DNA of 64,000 nt from G963665925 sp050596425 (GTDB lineage: Bacteria > Bacillota > Clostridia > Peptostreptococcales > Acidaminobacteraceae), in contig NZ_CP192292.1 of NCBI RefSeq assembly GCF_050596425.1, positions 2,418,001-2,482,000 on the forward strand, written 5' to 3'. Of the stretch, positions 43,312 to 52,529 are shown piece by piece (the stretch's first letter is position 1; the number at the start of each line of letters is the position of its first letter). The notes below the pieces were generated by a model. The model was not told the origin of the DNA. It saw nothing but the letters and a program-made list of their open reading frames with translations, and did not search any database. The translations under genes were made by a program, and so were the position numbers.

Positions 43312-44400
43312 ATGACTATTAATGAGTATATGAACAAAGTAAAAGCAATTATGAATTCTGAGCGAGAGTATGAGTCTCAAAGACCAATTATTAAAGAATA
43401 TATATTGTTTTTACAGAATATAATTGAGAAAGAACCATCAAATATTAAGGCAATTTGCCAACTAGCGATCTCGTATTTTGAAGATAGACGAGATACTGAT
43501 ATATGCATAGAAATCATGGAAGCTGCTTTAACAAAGAATGAAGAATCAATGTCAGAGCAAATGTTATGTGAGCTTTTAAACAATTTGGCTTATTTCTATG
43601 ATGAGGAACTTGGAGAGTCAGATAAGGCAGTTGAAACGTTGAATCGTGCTATTAAGCATCAGTCTTGTAAACCGAATAGTTACTATGCACTAGCATACCT
43701 ATTAGTAGAAGATGAACCTGAATTGGCATTGAAAGTGATTAGTGAAATGTCGATGCCTGAAAGTCCCCTAAATCACTATCAATATCTTAAGGGCTATATT
43801 CTTATGAAAAATGAGTTGTATACAGATGCTTTGAGGATATTTGAGGAATTGAGATTATACAGTGATAACTCTGAGGTTAGAGAAAAATCACTTTATAGTT
43901 CTGCAATAATAAGAAGCATTACAAATGAGACTGACATGGCATTGAGAATCGCTGACAAATTATATGACGGATTTATTGTAGATCATAATGAAGAAGTACT
44001 TACATTTGAACTTATCCATCTATATTTCTTACTAAGGAAATTCGATAAGGTAGTTGAATTATTCAAAATTGGGAAAGAACCCATTTATATTGATGTTGAA
44101 GTTATAGAATCATACTTTTACGCTTTGAAATCATTAGGTCTTAAATCAGAATGCGAGATTTTATATCTACAGAAAATTGAGGAAATTAATGAGGAAATTG
44201 CCGATACAAAGTTAGACTGTGATTTCTCAAATGAAGAGAAGGAATCTTATATTAATAGGAGTAATGAAGAAATAGCTAAACTGAAAAAAAGCTATTCTGA
44301 AATTGTATTAGGCAATAAGTTTGTTCAAATTAATGATGTTTTTTACTCATGCAAAGGTACAAAGTGTTGTTATCTAATTGACTGTCCTAGACATTCGTAG
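43312..44400 (+). CDS. Cassette 3 TPR-like protein, copy 1
   Basis: This 362-residue all-helical protein has TPR-like repeats over residues 30-280 (FLQNIIEKEPSNIKAICQLAISYFEDRRD; LNNLAYFYDEELGESDKAVETLNRAI; YLKGYILMKNELYTDALRIFEEL). A coiled segment follows (285-335), and a Cys-rich tail, YSCKGTKCCYLIDCPRHS, may bind zinc. It probably mediates protein contacts; no catalytic motif is seen. The gene recurs as cassette 14 with two residue changes (Asp-Glu, Glu-Lys near residue 226). Confidence 0.8.
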   Translation: MTINEYMNKVKAIMNSEREYESQRPIIKEYILFLQNIIEKEPSNIKAICQLAISYFEDRRDTDICIEIMEAALTKNEESMSEQMLCELLNNLAYFYDEELGESDKAVETLNRAIKHQSCKPNSYYALAYLLVEDEPELALKVISEMSMPESPLNHYQYLKGYILMKNELYTDALRIFEELRLYSDNSEVREKSLYSSAIIRSITNETDMALRIADKLYDGFIVDHNEEVLTFELIHLYFLLRKFDKVVELFKIGKEPIYIDVEVIESYFYALKSLGLKSECEILYLQKIEEINEEIADTKLDCDFSNEEKESYINRSNEEIAKLKKSYSEIVLGNKFVQINDVFYSCKGTKCCYLIDCPRHS

Positions 44401-44513
44401 TGTGCATCTTGAAACGGTATTAGTAAGACTGAATGTTTTTATCACTCTTATGAAAATGCTTAAAATTTAATGGTTGATGATAGCGCAAAAGTTTGTGTAA
44501 GTTTAAAACCGCT

Positions 44514-44645
44514 ACATAACACAGCGGTGTCCCGCCATTCGCCTGGTGGTGACATAGTTAATAGTGTTATCAAGTTTACTGTTATGAACAAGCTAAAAGT
44601 GTTGACGTAAGTGGCAAACGAGCGTGAACCGTGGGAACGTTAGTT
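44514..44645 (+). repeat. attC site 3 (type A)
   Basis: R'' is ACATAAC, complementary to its cassette start GTTATGT. The right G^TT lies at 44639/44640. It appears identical to attC 14 except beyond the cut point. Confidence 0.9.
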
Positions 44646-45472
44646 GGCATTATCCACGTTCAAGTTTAAGCAGTTAGTTTAATTGGCACGCTAATGTTGG
44701 TATGGGCTGTGCATTAACGCCTCCCTATGGTTATGGGTTCATTATTTTGCATTAGAGCCTTGTTCTTTCAAACGAAACTCAGCGCTTTGAATACGTTGAG
44801 AGAGTAATGTTTATCTGACTGCATTTCACTTAATAAGTATGTGCTTGCAACGAACTAAGCTGTCCTATGAGTTCATCGTACTCATTAATATAGACTAAAG
44901 GCTCCAAGGTTTTCGCTCTTCAAATTGCATCTAGGTTTATTGGGCCTTCATAAACATTTGACTTTGCACTCCGGCCATATTATTAACTTCAATTTCATTA
45001 TTTAAGAGAATCGGCGGTCTATTATAGTTTCTTGTTTTACTGCTGGCCTTACACCTAGCACCGAATGACTAGCTTTCTATATGCAACTTGAAATCGAAAA
45101 TCGCCTGATACGAAAAGAAAGCAAGCACTGGTCATCGTAGAGAACACTCAAAAGCAGCGCTGAATTCAGTTTGAACAAGCCTGGTTGTGAAGGTACAGAT
45201 AATATCTTTAAATTAGAACGGCTGAAGTTATTTTTGAATTTTACAGTGCCAATTATCTGTGATCAGAGTATACAGCTCCATATTTACTATGGGGGTTGGC
45301 TTCCTTGAATGAAAGTATTTTAGACTTGGCGCATTGCATTAAATAGAAAGTGGTAATATTCCGCCGAGAAGTGTCCAAGACATTTACGTGCTAGGTATCT
45401 GAATGTAATTTGACATCTCATTAAATGAGTCTGTTGGTTTACTATACTGTAATACACCATTCAGGCAACGCC
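44640..45472. other. Cassette 4: ORF-less sequence, copy 2
   Basis: This is a diverged second copy of cassette 1 with the same total length (959 bp with attC) and no ORF on either strand. Blocks such as the 44-bp stretch around 45070-45110 are almost unchanged between copies while others differ, which hints at functional constraint on something other than protein. Confidence 0.7.
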
Positions 45473-45604
45473 ATCTAACACAGTGGTTCCAGACATTCCC
45501 CTCGTATTATACGAATTGGGGAATTTCTAATTGGTCTCTTATGTTAAAATATAGAAGAGTATAGAAAAAGTGGGGAACGATCTTGAACCATGGGAACGTT
45601 ATAA
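45473..45604 (+). repeat. attC site 4 (type B)
   Basis: R'' is ATCTAAC and R' GTTATAA. Internal ATTCCCC...GGGGAAT hairpin followed by TTTCTAATT and TGTTAAAAT. Confidence 0.88.
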
Positions 45605-46167
45605 GAAACCCTTTAACTCTATTCTTAAAACAGGAGTCATTTTGATAAACTATTTAATAAAAGTTCGATCAATTTTTAATAGGTAAATTTAAAGCTAAAA
45701 AAAGAGTGGTTATTTGTTGCTACTTTTAGGTAATCTTCATCTATGCAGATAGGGTTATAGTAGGTTAAAATTCTCATAAAATAAAGCCAGCGGTAGATTA
45801 TCACATCGTCTTTATTGTACCTAAGCATTTTTATATGATGCTGTGTAATTTTCCATTAGCTATTTGACATATTCTTACTTCATTTTGAATCATCTAATTG
45901 TCTGAAGTTTATGTGGGCATGTTACTATATTTAATTCGACAATCTTTCCTGTTTTATTCAATAGTACGAATTTCCATATTATCTGCCTTGAAGGGTAATT
46001 CTCGCTCCCCGTAACATGAATTAGTTTTACGATAATATTTATCTGTTGTGACTAAGTCAGACCGTATTGATAGCAGACAATTAGGATTAATACGTTATCA
46101 GAGGTGTCTTTTAAAACATACTGCCTAAAATGATATATTTCTGAATATTAGTTGGCTATTGAAAATT
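45605..46167. other. Cassette 5 non-coding 5' region
   Basis: This stretch of about 560 bp of AT-rich sequence precedes the mazEF promoter. I see no ORF, tandem repeat or strong hairpin in it. Confidence 0.5.
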
Positions 46168-46186
46168 GTATATACATGGTATATAC
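46168..46186. promoter_or_regulatory. MazE-type operator
   Basis: Two GTATATAC palindromes lie 3 bp apart just before TATAAT (46187-46192 region) and the AAGGAGG of mazE. Autoregulated toxin-antitoxin operons usually carry such sites for the antitoxin. Confidence 0.65.
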
Positions 46187-46209
46187 TATAATTACAAGGA
46201 GGCCTTACT

Positions 46210-46449
46210 ATGCATACGAAAATTCAAAAATGGGGTAATAGTCAAGGTGTGAGAATACCAAAGTCAGTTTTAAGCACAGCGGATTTCACAGAAGGTGAAG
46301 AAGTGGAAATAGTTGCGGTTGAAGGTAAAATCATTATAGAACATGTTAAGCGACATAAAACGCTTAAAGAGCGCCTAAAAGAGTATGACGGAAACTATGA
46401 GTGTAGTGAATGGGACACTGGTGGTCCAGAAGGATTAGAGGTATTATAA
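46210..46449 (+). CDS. mazE: MazE-type antitoxin (cassette 5)
   Basis: This 79-residue AbrB/MazE swapped-hairpin DNA-binding protein begins MHTKIQKWGNSQGVRIPKSVL, a textbook MazE start. The acidic C-terminus (KEYDGNYECSEWDTGGPEG) should wrap around and block the toxin. AAGGAGG precedes the ATG. Its stop codon overlaps the mazF start by one base. It binds the upstream palindromes, by analogy. Confidence 0.93.
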   Translation: MHTKIQKWGNSQGVRIPKSVLSTADFTEGEEVEIVAVEGKIIIEHVKRHKTLKERLKEYDGNYECSEWDTGGPEGLEVL

Positions 46450-46787
46450 TGTCATATATTCCTGAACAAGGCGACATAATCTATATGGATTTTAATCCTC
46501 AAGCTGGTCATGAACAAAGAGGTCGACGACCTGCTTTAGTTGTGAGTAACTACACATATAATAGAAGCACAAAAATGGCATTAGTATGCCCAATAACAAA
46601 TACAAGACGAAATTTTCCACTTCATGTAGGTTTAGATATGAAAACGAAAACAACTGGTTATGTAATGTGTGAGCAAGTCAAAGCATTAGATATAAAAGTC
46701 AGAAATGCAGGTTTTGAAGAGAAAGCACCATCAAGTGTAATAGAAGAAGTATTTGACATATTATTTGGTATCATTGAGATCGAGTAG
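46449..46787 (+). CDS. mazF: MazF-type endoribonuclease toxin (cassette 5)
   Basis: The protein has 112 residues from the ATG at 46449. Family motifs are YIPEQGDIIYMDFNPQAGHEQRGRRPALVVSN (catalytic Arg region), ALVCPITNT and YVMCEQVKALD. MazF cleaves mRNA at short motifs and stops growth when MazE is lost. Toxin-antitoxin cassettes are a common stabilising cargo of large chromosomal integrons. Confidence 0.94.
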   Translation: MSYIPEQGDIIYMDFNPQAGHEQRGRRPALVVSNYTYNRSTKMALVCPITNTRRNFPLHVGLDMKTKTTGYVMCEQVKALDIKVRNAGFEEKAPSSVIEEVFDILFGIIEIE

Positions 46788-46902
46788 ACTACTTGGTCTT
46801 TTTTATTTAATTAAAATACATTCGAATGAGAAAGCCGAAAAATCTGGTAGATGAAAATAATGTGACTATTAAGTCTAGGTGTTTAAACCGTTAAACGGCA
46901 TC

Positions 46903-47035
46903 TTATAACATGTCAATTCCCAAACATGCCCCGTTTTATACAAAATGGGGTTTTCATTATACAGCTAAATAATGGTAAAATAGTTAGTGTGTAGAATGGG
47001 ACTGGGGCACGTCGGGAATTGCAGGAACGTTAGAC
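46903..47035 (+). repeat. attC site 5 (type C)
   Basis: R'' TTATAAC matches the complement of its own cassette start GTTATAA. The arms AATTCCC..CATGCCCC and GGGGCACGTCGGGAATT pair. It holds a GCCCCGTTTT..AAAATGGGGTTTT hairpin and TGGTAAAAT. Confidence 0.88.
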
Positions 47036-47059
47036 GAAATCAGTTTTGAAGGAGAATGT

Positions 47060-48214
47060 ATGGAGCAGATTATATATTTACTACAGAATTACACAACTGA
47101 AAATAACTTGATTGAGATCAGCAAATATATATTGCCAATATCTGCAACACTTTTAGGTCTGATTTATGTTGCGTCTATTTATTGGCTACAGAGTGGATTT
47201 CAAGAATTAGAGTACTCGAAATCCTTATTAGAAGATATCCTTATTACTAATGCCAAACTTTTGTTTGATCTTTTAATAGGAAATAGCATTATATGTTTAC
47301 TGATAATAATGAAAATGGAGACTTTGATTACATTGGCATACTGGTGTTTTATGTTTGTATTTGTCAAAGATCTTATGAATAATATTGCCGACAGAGGCTA
47401 TTTAACAACATTAAACTCAAGGAAGTTTATTCCAAGTAAGTACGGAGCTGTACGTAGCTACTTTAGAAAAATTAGAAATGCTGGGTTAGTTGGAATAATA
47501 AGAATGTCATACTTCTTGACTCCTATTATAATTTACCCTGTTTACTTATCAATTCGCGACAATACGTTTCCTTATATTAGTGAGAGTGCACTGACTATTT
47601 TTATCTTTATTACTTGTGGCTTTGGATTATTACAGGTGAAGCCATTATTGACTGAAGCTTTTGATATAAAGAAAACTATTAGTAAGAGTATGATGAATGA
47701 TAATGAAATGGCAGCATTAACTTTAGAAGAACCAAAAATAAAATGGTCTAAAATGAAAATGGATATTGAATCAAAAATACTGCAAGAGAGGTTACTGTAT
47801 CTTGGAATACCTAATGTTTATGATGAAACTGATCACTTAGAAAAGTGGACATCAAGAGATCTAAGCATCATATCAACAATGAATGACGCTAGAGTTAATG
47901 ATGATGGAACAGTACATATTAACTTCTACCTTCCATATTTTTTGAGTGATGTTGAAATTCGAAACTATCTTTTCCATTGGGCTAGAGCGATATTTACGGT
48001 ATTTGCAAAATCAAAAACTGATGCAAGTTACTATTCATTATCTTTCTTTAGAAAAACTGAGGAGAGAGATATGGATCATCTTGCTCTATTCCGTGGCTCA
48101 CGTAGTGAAGTTATGAAGAATGAAAATAGTGAAAGCAATGAAGCTTTTATTAAGGCATTGAAAGGTAAGTCCGTAGTTAGGTTTATTTCAGAAATCAAAA
48201 CTGAAAACGTCTAA
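47060..48214 (+). CDS. Cassette 6 membrane protein
   Basis: The protein has 384 residues. Hydrophobic segments lie at about 27-47, 72-88, 91-105, 150-170 and 178-198; the C-terminal half (215-384) is charged and probably cytoplasmic. AAGGAG precedes the ATG. The TAA stop is part of the R'' box of its attC (GTCTAAC). No family is recognised; the membrane-plus-soluble layout resembles some defence or signalling effectors, but nothing firm can be said. Confidence 0.65.
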   Translation: MEQIIYLLQNYTTENNLIEISKYILPISATLLGLIYVASIYWLQSGFQELEYSKSLLEDILITNAKLLFDLLIGNSIICLLIIMKMETLITLAYWCFMFVFVKDLMNNIADRGYLTTLNSRKFIPSKYGAVRSYFRKIRNAGLVGIIRMSYFLTPIIIYPVYLSIRDNTFPYISESALTIFIFITCGFGLLQVKPLLTEAFDIKKTISKSMMNDNEMAALTLEEPKIKWSKMKMDIESKILQERLLYLGIPNVYDETDHLEKWTSRDLSIISTMNDARVNDDGTVHINFYLPYFLSDVEIRNYLFHWARAIFTVFAKSKTDASYYSLSFFRKTEERDMDHLALFRGSRSEVMKNENSESNEAFIKALKGKSVVRFISEIKTENV

Positions 48215-48342
48215 CACAGCGGTATCCCGCCATTCGCCCTGTGGATACTGAGTTTGTGAGTGTTCCGCAGGAAGATATTTATACGACATTATTGGTGTTG
48301 TAATTAGAGAGCGAACGAGCGTGAACCGTGGGAACGTTATGT
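48209..48342 (+). repeat. attC site 6 (type A)
   Basis: R'' is GTCTAAC (cassette start GTTAGAC) and R' GTTATGT. It contains the stop codon of the cassette 6 gene. Confidence 0.9.
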
Positions 48343-48379
48343 AAAAGAAAAAACTAGAAGGTCGTGTTAGGAGTGTGCT

Positions 48380-48763
48380 TTGAGAAAACGAAATATTTTG
48401 CTGATATTAGTTTTGTTTATGGTAGTATTGGTAAGTAATTGCGACAGACATTTTCAGTTTTATATGTTGGTTGAAAAAATGAATTCTATGTCTGAAAAAG
48501 AGTTAGATGCAAGCTACGGAAAAGAAGTCGCAGAAGTTTTTAGGCTATATCGTGAGAATGGTTACAATAAGCCTAGAATAACAATGATTCAGAATACATC
48601 AAATGAAAGTATAATTAGAGTATATGCGACAAAAACAAAAATTCATTCCATGAGTCATGGAAGTGTTTATTATAGTGATACTTACAAAATGTTTAAAGTA
48701 GAATATTACCACATCCCTATTTTGAATATAGAAGTAATTAAACGGATTGGTGATTTTAGATAA
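48380..48763 (+). CDS. Cassette 7 small secreted or lipoprotein
   Basis: This 127-residue protein starts at TTG with AGGAG upstream. It has an N-terminal hydrophobic segment (ILLILVLFMVVLVSNC), where the Cys at about residue 21 could be a lipobox, though the -1 residue Asn is unusual. The rest is soluble, of mixed charge, with no known motif. Function unknown. Confidence 0.6.
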   Translation: MRKRNILLILVLFMVVLVSNCDRHFQFYMLVEKMNSMSEKELDASYGKEVAEVFRLYRENGYNKPRITMIQNTSNESIIRVYATKTKIHSMSHGSVYYSDTYKMFKVEYYHIPILNIEVIKRIGDFR

Positions 48764-48793
48764 AATAATGTAGTAGACTACGTTTTTTCCTAT

Positions 48794-48924
48794 ACATAAC
48801 ACAGCGGTGTCCCGCCATTCGCCTGGAGGTTACAAAGTTAATGTTATTTCTGAGTTTTTTGCTGTGACAAAGTTAAAGCGTTGGAATAACAGGCGAACGA
48901 GCGTGAACCGTGGGAACGTTATAT
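48794..48924 (+). repeat. attC site 7 (type A)
   Basis: R'' is ACATAAC (cassette start GTTATGTA) and R' GTTATAT. Confidence 0.9.
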
Positions 48925-48946
48925 AACAAAAATACTTAGAATATGT

Positions 48947-49273
48947 ATGAACGGAGTAGTAAATATTATGTTGTATGTGATAGCATCAATCGTTTCATTT
49001 TTAGCATTAATAAAGGTAGGAGTGTTCGGTCAAATATCTAAGAAAACAATTGGTGGAAGAGTAATTGTTAGAAATAATGTTTTTCGTTTTTTTGAAAGTC
49101 TAAAGTATCTAGCTTTTTTCCTCTACACTACTTATATAGGTATTCGACAATACTATTTTGATGACTTTGGAAATAAAACTATATCTAAGATTTTAGTGGT
49201 TAACTTATTAGTAACAACCTTAGGATTGCCTATTATAGCAAGGTTAACAAGTGTTCCAAGTGAAGAATTATAA
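48947..49273 (+). CDS. Cassette 8 small membrane protein
   Basis: The protein has 108 residues from the ATG at 48947; ATG at 48968 is an alternative with CGGAG upstream. Hydrophobic segments are at about 5-25, 48-66 and 82-101. No family is recognised. Confidence 0.55.
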   Translation: MNGVVNIMLYVIASIVSFLALIKVGVFGQISKKTIGGRVIVRNNVFRFFESLKYLAFFLYTTYIGIRQYYFDDFGNKTISKILVVNLLVTTLGLPIIARLTSVPSEEL

Positions 49274-49287
49274 ATCGTATTTTCGTC

Positions 49288-49420
49288 ATATAACACAGCG
49301 GTGTCCCGCCATTCGCCTGGTGGATACTGAGCTTTGAATGTTCCGCAGTGAAATGTTTATACGACGTTTAAAGTGTTGGAATAGCTGGGCAAACGAGCGT
49401 GAACCGTGGGAACGTTATGC
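49288..49420 (+). repeat. attC site 8 (type A)
   Basis: R'' is ATATAAC (cassette start GTTATAT) and R' GTTATGC. Confidence 0.9.
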
Positions 49421-49445
49421 AATATTTATTAAGGTAGGTTAATGA

Positions 49446-50666
49446 ATGGAACAAAGGTTAGCACAATTTAGTAATGATTACAAATTCGGATTTCTTGGAG
49501 AAGCATACATTGAAGATGAGAAATTGGAATTCAATTTACACCAAGCACCTGAGATACTAAAAAAGTATTTTAGTTTAAAGAAACCATATTATTGTAATAG
49601 AAATTCTAGTTATTATTCAACAGAACTAGTAACAGTATTTGAATATATTGAAATATGCCCTAAAGACTTGAATAAAATACTCACCTTCAATATAAATCAG
49701 AAGACAAAGCAGTACATATTATTCAGCATTATGAACCATCAAATAAGCAATATATCAAAACTAGTTGGTGTTGTTTTTTCTAACGAAAGGTTAAGAACGA
49801 ACTATATTGAAAGTGTAAAAGAATATTTGCAGCACTGTACAGACTATTTTATATGCATAATTTATGGAAATAATCCTGATAAGTTTATTAGCTTTGATTC
49901 TGAAATACTTAGCGAAATTAAGGATATAGCTACATCACTTGAGAACATCCAAGTTAGAGAGTATTCCGAAATGGATCACCCGCTGATTTTGTTCAGTTCA
50001 TTCTGGGCATATAAGCAGTTTATAAGTGAGAAAGACTTAATATTAGCACCTTTGCAGGGAGGCAGTATAATCCCCCCTATGTATATATCGCTATTGAAAT
50101 ATGCTCAGAAATCAGATGAGTTTCAGCAAGGTATAAGATTCGATTATTTGAAGTTTTCGACGTATGATACAGGAGAACTTATTGATATCTCATTACGTAA
50201 GCAGGTGGAACTTTTAGGTGAGAAGTATAGTTGTGATGAAAATATTCTTCTAATAGATGACAATACAGGAACGGCAACTACGATTAAAAAATTAAGAACC
50301 GAGTTAGAATGTATATTTAATAATATAACAACAGGTGTACTAGAGTGTCGGTGGGATACTAAGATTATAGAGAGTGATTATCCAGCATTCAATATGAACG
50401 ATATAGATATTATCACACCACTTTGTTATAGGCATTTCAGACGGTTTGAGAATGAAATTGAGTATATGAAAAATGTAAGTATTATTAATGCGGAGTTTTC
50501 ATTTGGCGAGTTTTACAATTTAGAATTTATATTTGACCAATTCGATTTTGAGAGTTTTTTAGAAAGTAGTGAAATCACGGAATCTAATAAAAGCAGATTA
50601 ATGACAGTCATAAGTAAATATAGGAGTCAGATTAAGGCTGAAAAAACCTTAAGAAACATCGCATAA
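49446..50666 (+). CDS. Cassette 9 phosphoribosyltransferase-like protein
   Basis: The protein has 406 residues. The C-terminal half carries a PRPP-binding loop ILLIDDNTGTATTIKKL (about residues 273-289) typical of type I phosphoribosyltransferases, preceded by LAPLQGGSIIPPMYISLL (about 201-218), which fits the PPi loop. The N-terminal 190 residues match nothing I know. Similar orphan PRTase domains occur in mobile islands with unclear roles, including nucleotide-based stress or defence. The stop codon TAA is within the attC R'' box. AGGTAGG precedes the ATG. Confidence 0.7.
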   Translation: MEQRLAQFSNDYKFGFLGEAYIEDEKLEFNLHQAPEILKKYFSLKKPYYCNRNSSYYSTELVTVFEYIEICPKDLNKILTFNINQKTKQYILFSIMNHQISNISKLVGVVFSNERLRTNYIESVKEYLQHCTDYFICIIYGNNPDKFISFDSEILSEIKDIATSLENIQVREYSEMDHPLILFSSFWAYKQFISEKDLILAPLQGGSIIPPMYISLLKYAQKSDEFQQGIRFDYLKFSTYDTGELIDISLRKQVELLGEKYSCDENILLIDDNTGTATTIKKLRTELECIFNNITTGVLECRWDTKIIESDYPAFNMNDIDIITPLCYRHFRRFENEIEYMKNVSIINAEFSFGEFYNLEFIFDQFDFESFLESSEITESNKSRLMTVISKYRSQIKAEKTLRNIA

Positions 50667-50793
50667 CACAGCGGTGTCCCGCCATTCGCCTTGTGGTAAA
50701 GAAGTTCAGAACGTTCCGAAGAAAACGACTATGACAAAGCTTTAAGTGTTACAGTAGCTGGGCGAACGAGCGTGAACCGTGGGAACGTTATGT
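50661..50793 (+). repeat. attC site 9 (type A)
   Basis: R'' is GCATAAC (cassette start GTTATGC) and R' GTTATGT. It contains the stop of the cassette 9 gene. Confidence 0.9.
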
Positions 50794-50799
50794 ACAATA

Positions 50800-51000
50800 T
50801 TTGACTTAGATATTTCTAATCAACTGGAATTGTGTTACAATAATTGTAACCTCAAGGAGGGGAGCGGAGTACCATATGCATTAACTTTAGTTATGCTAAG
50901 AAGATGACAAATCCTATCTTGGGAAAGAATCGTCTAGGTAAGAGCTTACTTTTAATTGGTTATTCCGTGAATTAGCAGGGCGTGCGCCCTGCTATTTATT
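50800..51000 (+). ncRNA. Candidate structured ncRNA upstream of the reverse transcriptase
   Basis: About 200 nt without a convincing ORF separate the attC from the RT gene. Hairpins in order are GTTACAAT/ATTGTAAC (near 50834-50850), GCATTAAC/GTTATGC (50877-50895), and a perfect AGCAGGGC-GTGC-GCCCTGCT (about 50975-50994) directly before the ribosome binding site. Retrons and several defence-associated RTs carry their template RNA at this place. The RNA ends and role are inference. Confidence 0.55.
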
Positions 51001-51013
51001 TATGGAGGGTTCT

Positions 51014-52516
51014 ATGGAAAAGCTTATCGAATATTACATTGAAAAAGAAGCCATTAAACTTAGAGATCGTCATCAAAATTATCACAATGGGGTTCATCTT
51101 GAATATGAAAGAAATCTTAAGAGGATTGGGAATCCTGATCCTAAAAAAATATTTACACCAGAATGCTGGAATGTTGATAAGAAATTTAATCCTTTTTATG
51201 TATTAAAAAATAAGAAGGCGATAGCTAAAGCAATTGCAAAGAGGTTAGCAGATGGTTCTTACAAACCTAATCCGCCGTATGTGAAAGAAATCCCAAAGAA
51301 GGGTGGAAAGGGAACAAGAACAATTGCTGTATATCAAATCCCAGATGCAGCAGTTTCTAATTATCTTTATAATCGTTTATTAGGAAAAAACAAGCATCGA
51401 TTCAGTTCGTTAGCATATGCTTATCGTGATGATAGAAATGCGCACTTCGCGGTACAAGATATTTCACTTGAGTTAAGCAAGTATTCAAGAGTATTTATCT
51501 CAGAATTCGATTTTAAAGACTTTTTTGGGTCAATCGACCACAAATATCTATTGGAGCAACTAAATGAAAATGGATTTTATGTGAGTGAGTTTGAGAAAGA
51601 ATTAATTAAGACATTCATTGAAATAAATGACAAAGGCATCCCCCAAGGGACTTCAATTAGTCTTTTTTTAGCCAACATAGTTTGTTGGGAGCTAGATAAG
51701 CGACTTGAACTAGAGGGTCTTCGCTTTGCAAGGTATGCCGACGATACGATTATTTGGTCAACTGATTACAGCAAGATTACTAAGTCTTTTGACATTATTG
51801 CGAAGTTTTCAAACGAGGCTAGAATAGATCTTAATATAAGCAAATCGGACGGGATTAGTTTGTTGAGAAAAGAAGGTATGCCATCAGAAATATCACAGAC
51901 AAAGGAATCGTTTGATTTCTTAGGATATAAAATCTATGTTGATCGAGTTGGAATCAAAGATCAATCTGTAAAAAGGATCAAACAACAGATTAGTTATTTA
52001 TTATACAGAAATCTGATACAGCCGTTGGATGGTAATAATAGGGCGACGATCATTGTTCCTAATGCGAGCAACAATGATCCATCTTTCGTAACAGCTATTA
52101 TGCAGATTCGACGGTATTTGTATGGTAACCTTGATGATCAAAAGTTGGCTAGATATATTGACGGCACATACACGAGATTGGCTTTCAAAGGTATTATGAG
52201 TTATTACCCTCTAATAACAGATATAGAGCAAATGAAAGAACTAGATAGCTGGCTGTTCAACACAATATGGAACTCGATCAAGCTCCGAGAAAGAGCGTTT
52301 AAGGATAGCAAAAATATTAATGTATCAGGCTTCTTTCCATACAATTGCTCTAGGGATGATTTCTTAAGAGTTTGTAGAAATAAGCGTGTTAATGGGAAAA
52401 GATATAAAATCCAAATACCAAGTTTTAAAAGAATTCATCTTGCAATGAAAAAAGGACTTGTTGATGTGGGCATAGAAAGAACAATGAATCCTAACGCAAG
52501 TCATTATGATTATTAA
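51014..52516 (+). CDS. Cassette 10 reverse transcriptase (defence-associated or retron-like)
   Basis: The protein has 500 residues from the ATG at 51014 behind GGAGGG. RT motifs are present: FISEFDFKDFFGSIDH (catalytic Asp about 166), GIPQGTSISLFLANIVCWELD (about 208-228) and RYADDTIIW (YADD about 241-244). The motif DFLGYKIYVDRVGIKD follows. The C-terminal 200 residues look helical. No maturase or HNH endonuclease domain is seen, so it is not a standard group II intron protein. It best fits the DRT/UG or retron groups; the class is not assigned. It fills its cassette together with the upstream RNA candidate. Confidence 0.85.
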   Translation: MEKLIEYYIEKEAIKLRDRHQNYHNGVHLEYERNLKRIGNPDPKKIFTPECWNVDKKFNPFYVLKNKKAIAKAIAKRLADGSYKPNPPYVKEIPKKGGKGTRTIAVYQIPDAAVSNYLYNRLLGKNKHRFSSLAYAYRDDRNAHFAVQDISLELSKYSRVFISEFDFKDFFGSIDHKYLLEQLNENGFYVSEFEKELIKTFIEINDKGIPQGTSISLFLANIVCWELDKRLELEGLRFARYADDTIIWSTDYSKITKSFDIIAKFSNEARIDLNISKSDGISLLRKEGMPSEISQTKESFDFLGYKIYVDRVGIKDQSVKRIKQQISYLLYRNLIQPLDGNNRATIIVPNASNNDPSFVTAIMQIRRYLYGNLDDQKLARYIDGTYTRLAFKGIMSYYPLITDIEQMKELDSWLFNTIWNSIKLRERAFKDSKNINVSGFFPYNCSRDDFLRVCRNKRVNGKRYKIQIPSFKRIHLAMKKGLVDVGIERTMNPNASHYDY

Positions 52517-52529
52517 CGTCAAAGACTGT

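Noticed and set aside
44640..45472. Hidden protein gene with frameshifts in the ORF-less cassettes
   Set aside because: I saw no frame with consistent family-like sequence in either copy on a manual pass, though a profile search could still reveal a decayed gene.
51014..52516. Group II intron inserted at an attC
   Set aside because: No maturase or HNH domain and no recognisable intron domain V/VI after the gene; the attC next to it is intact.
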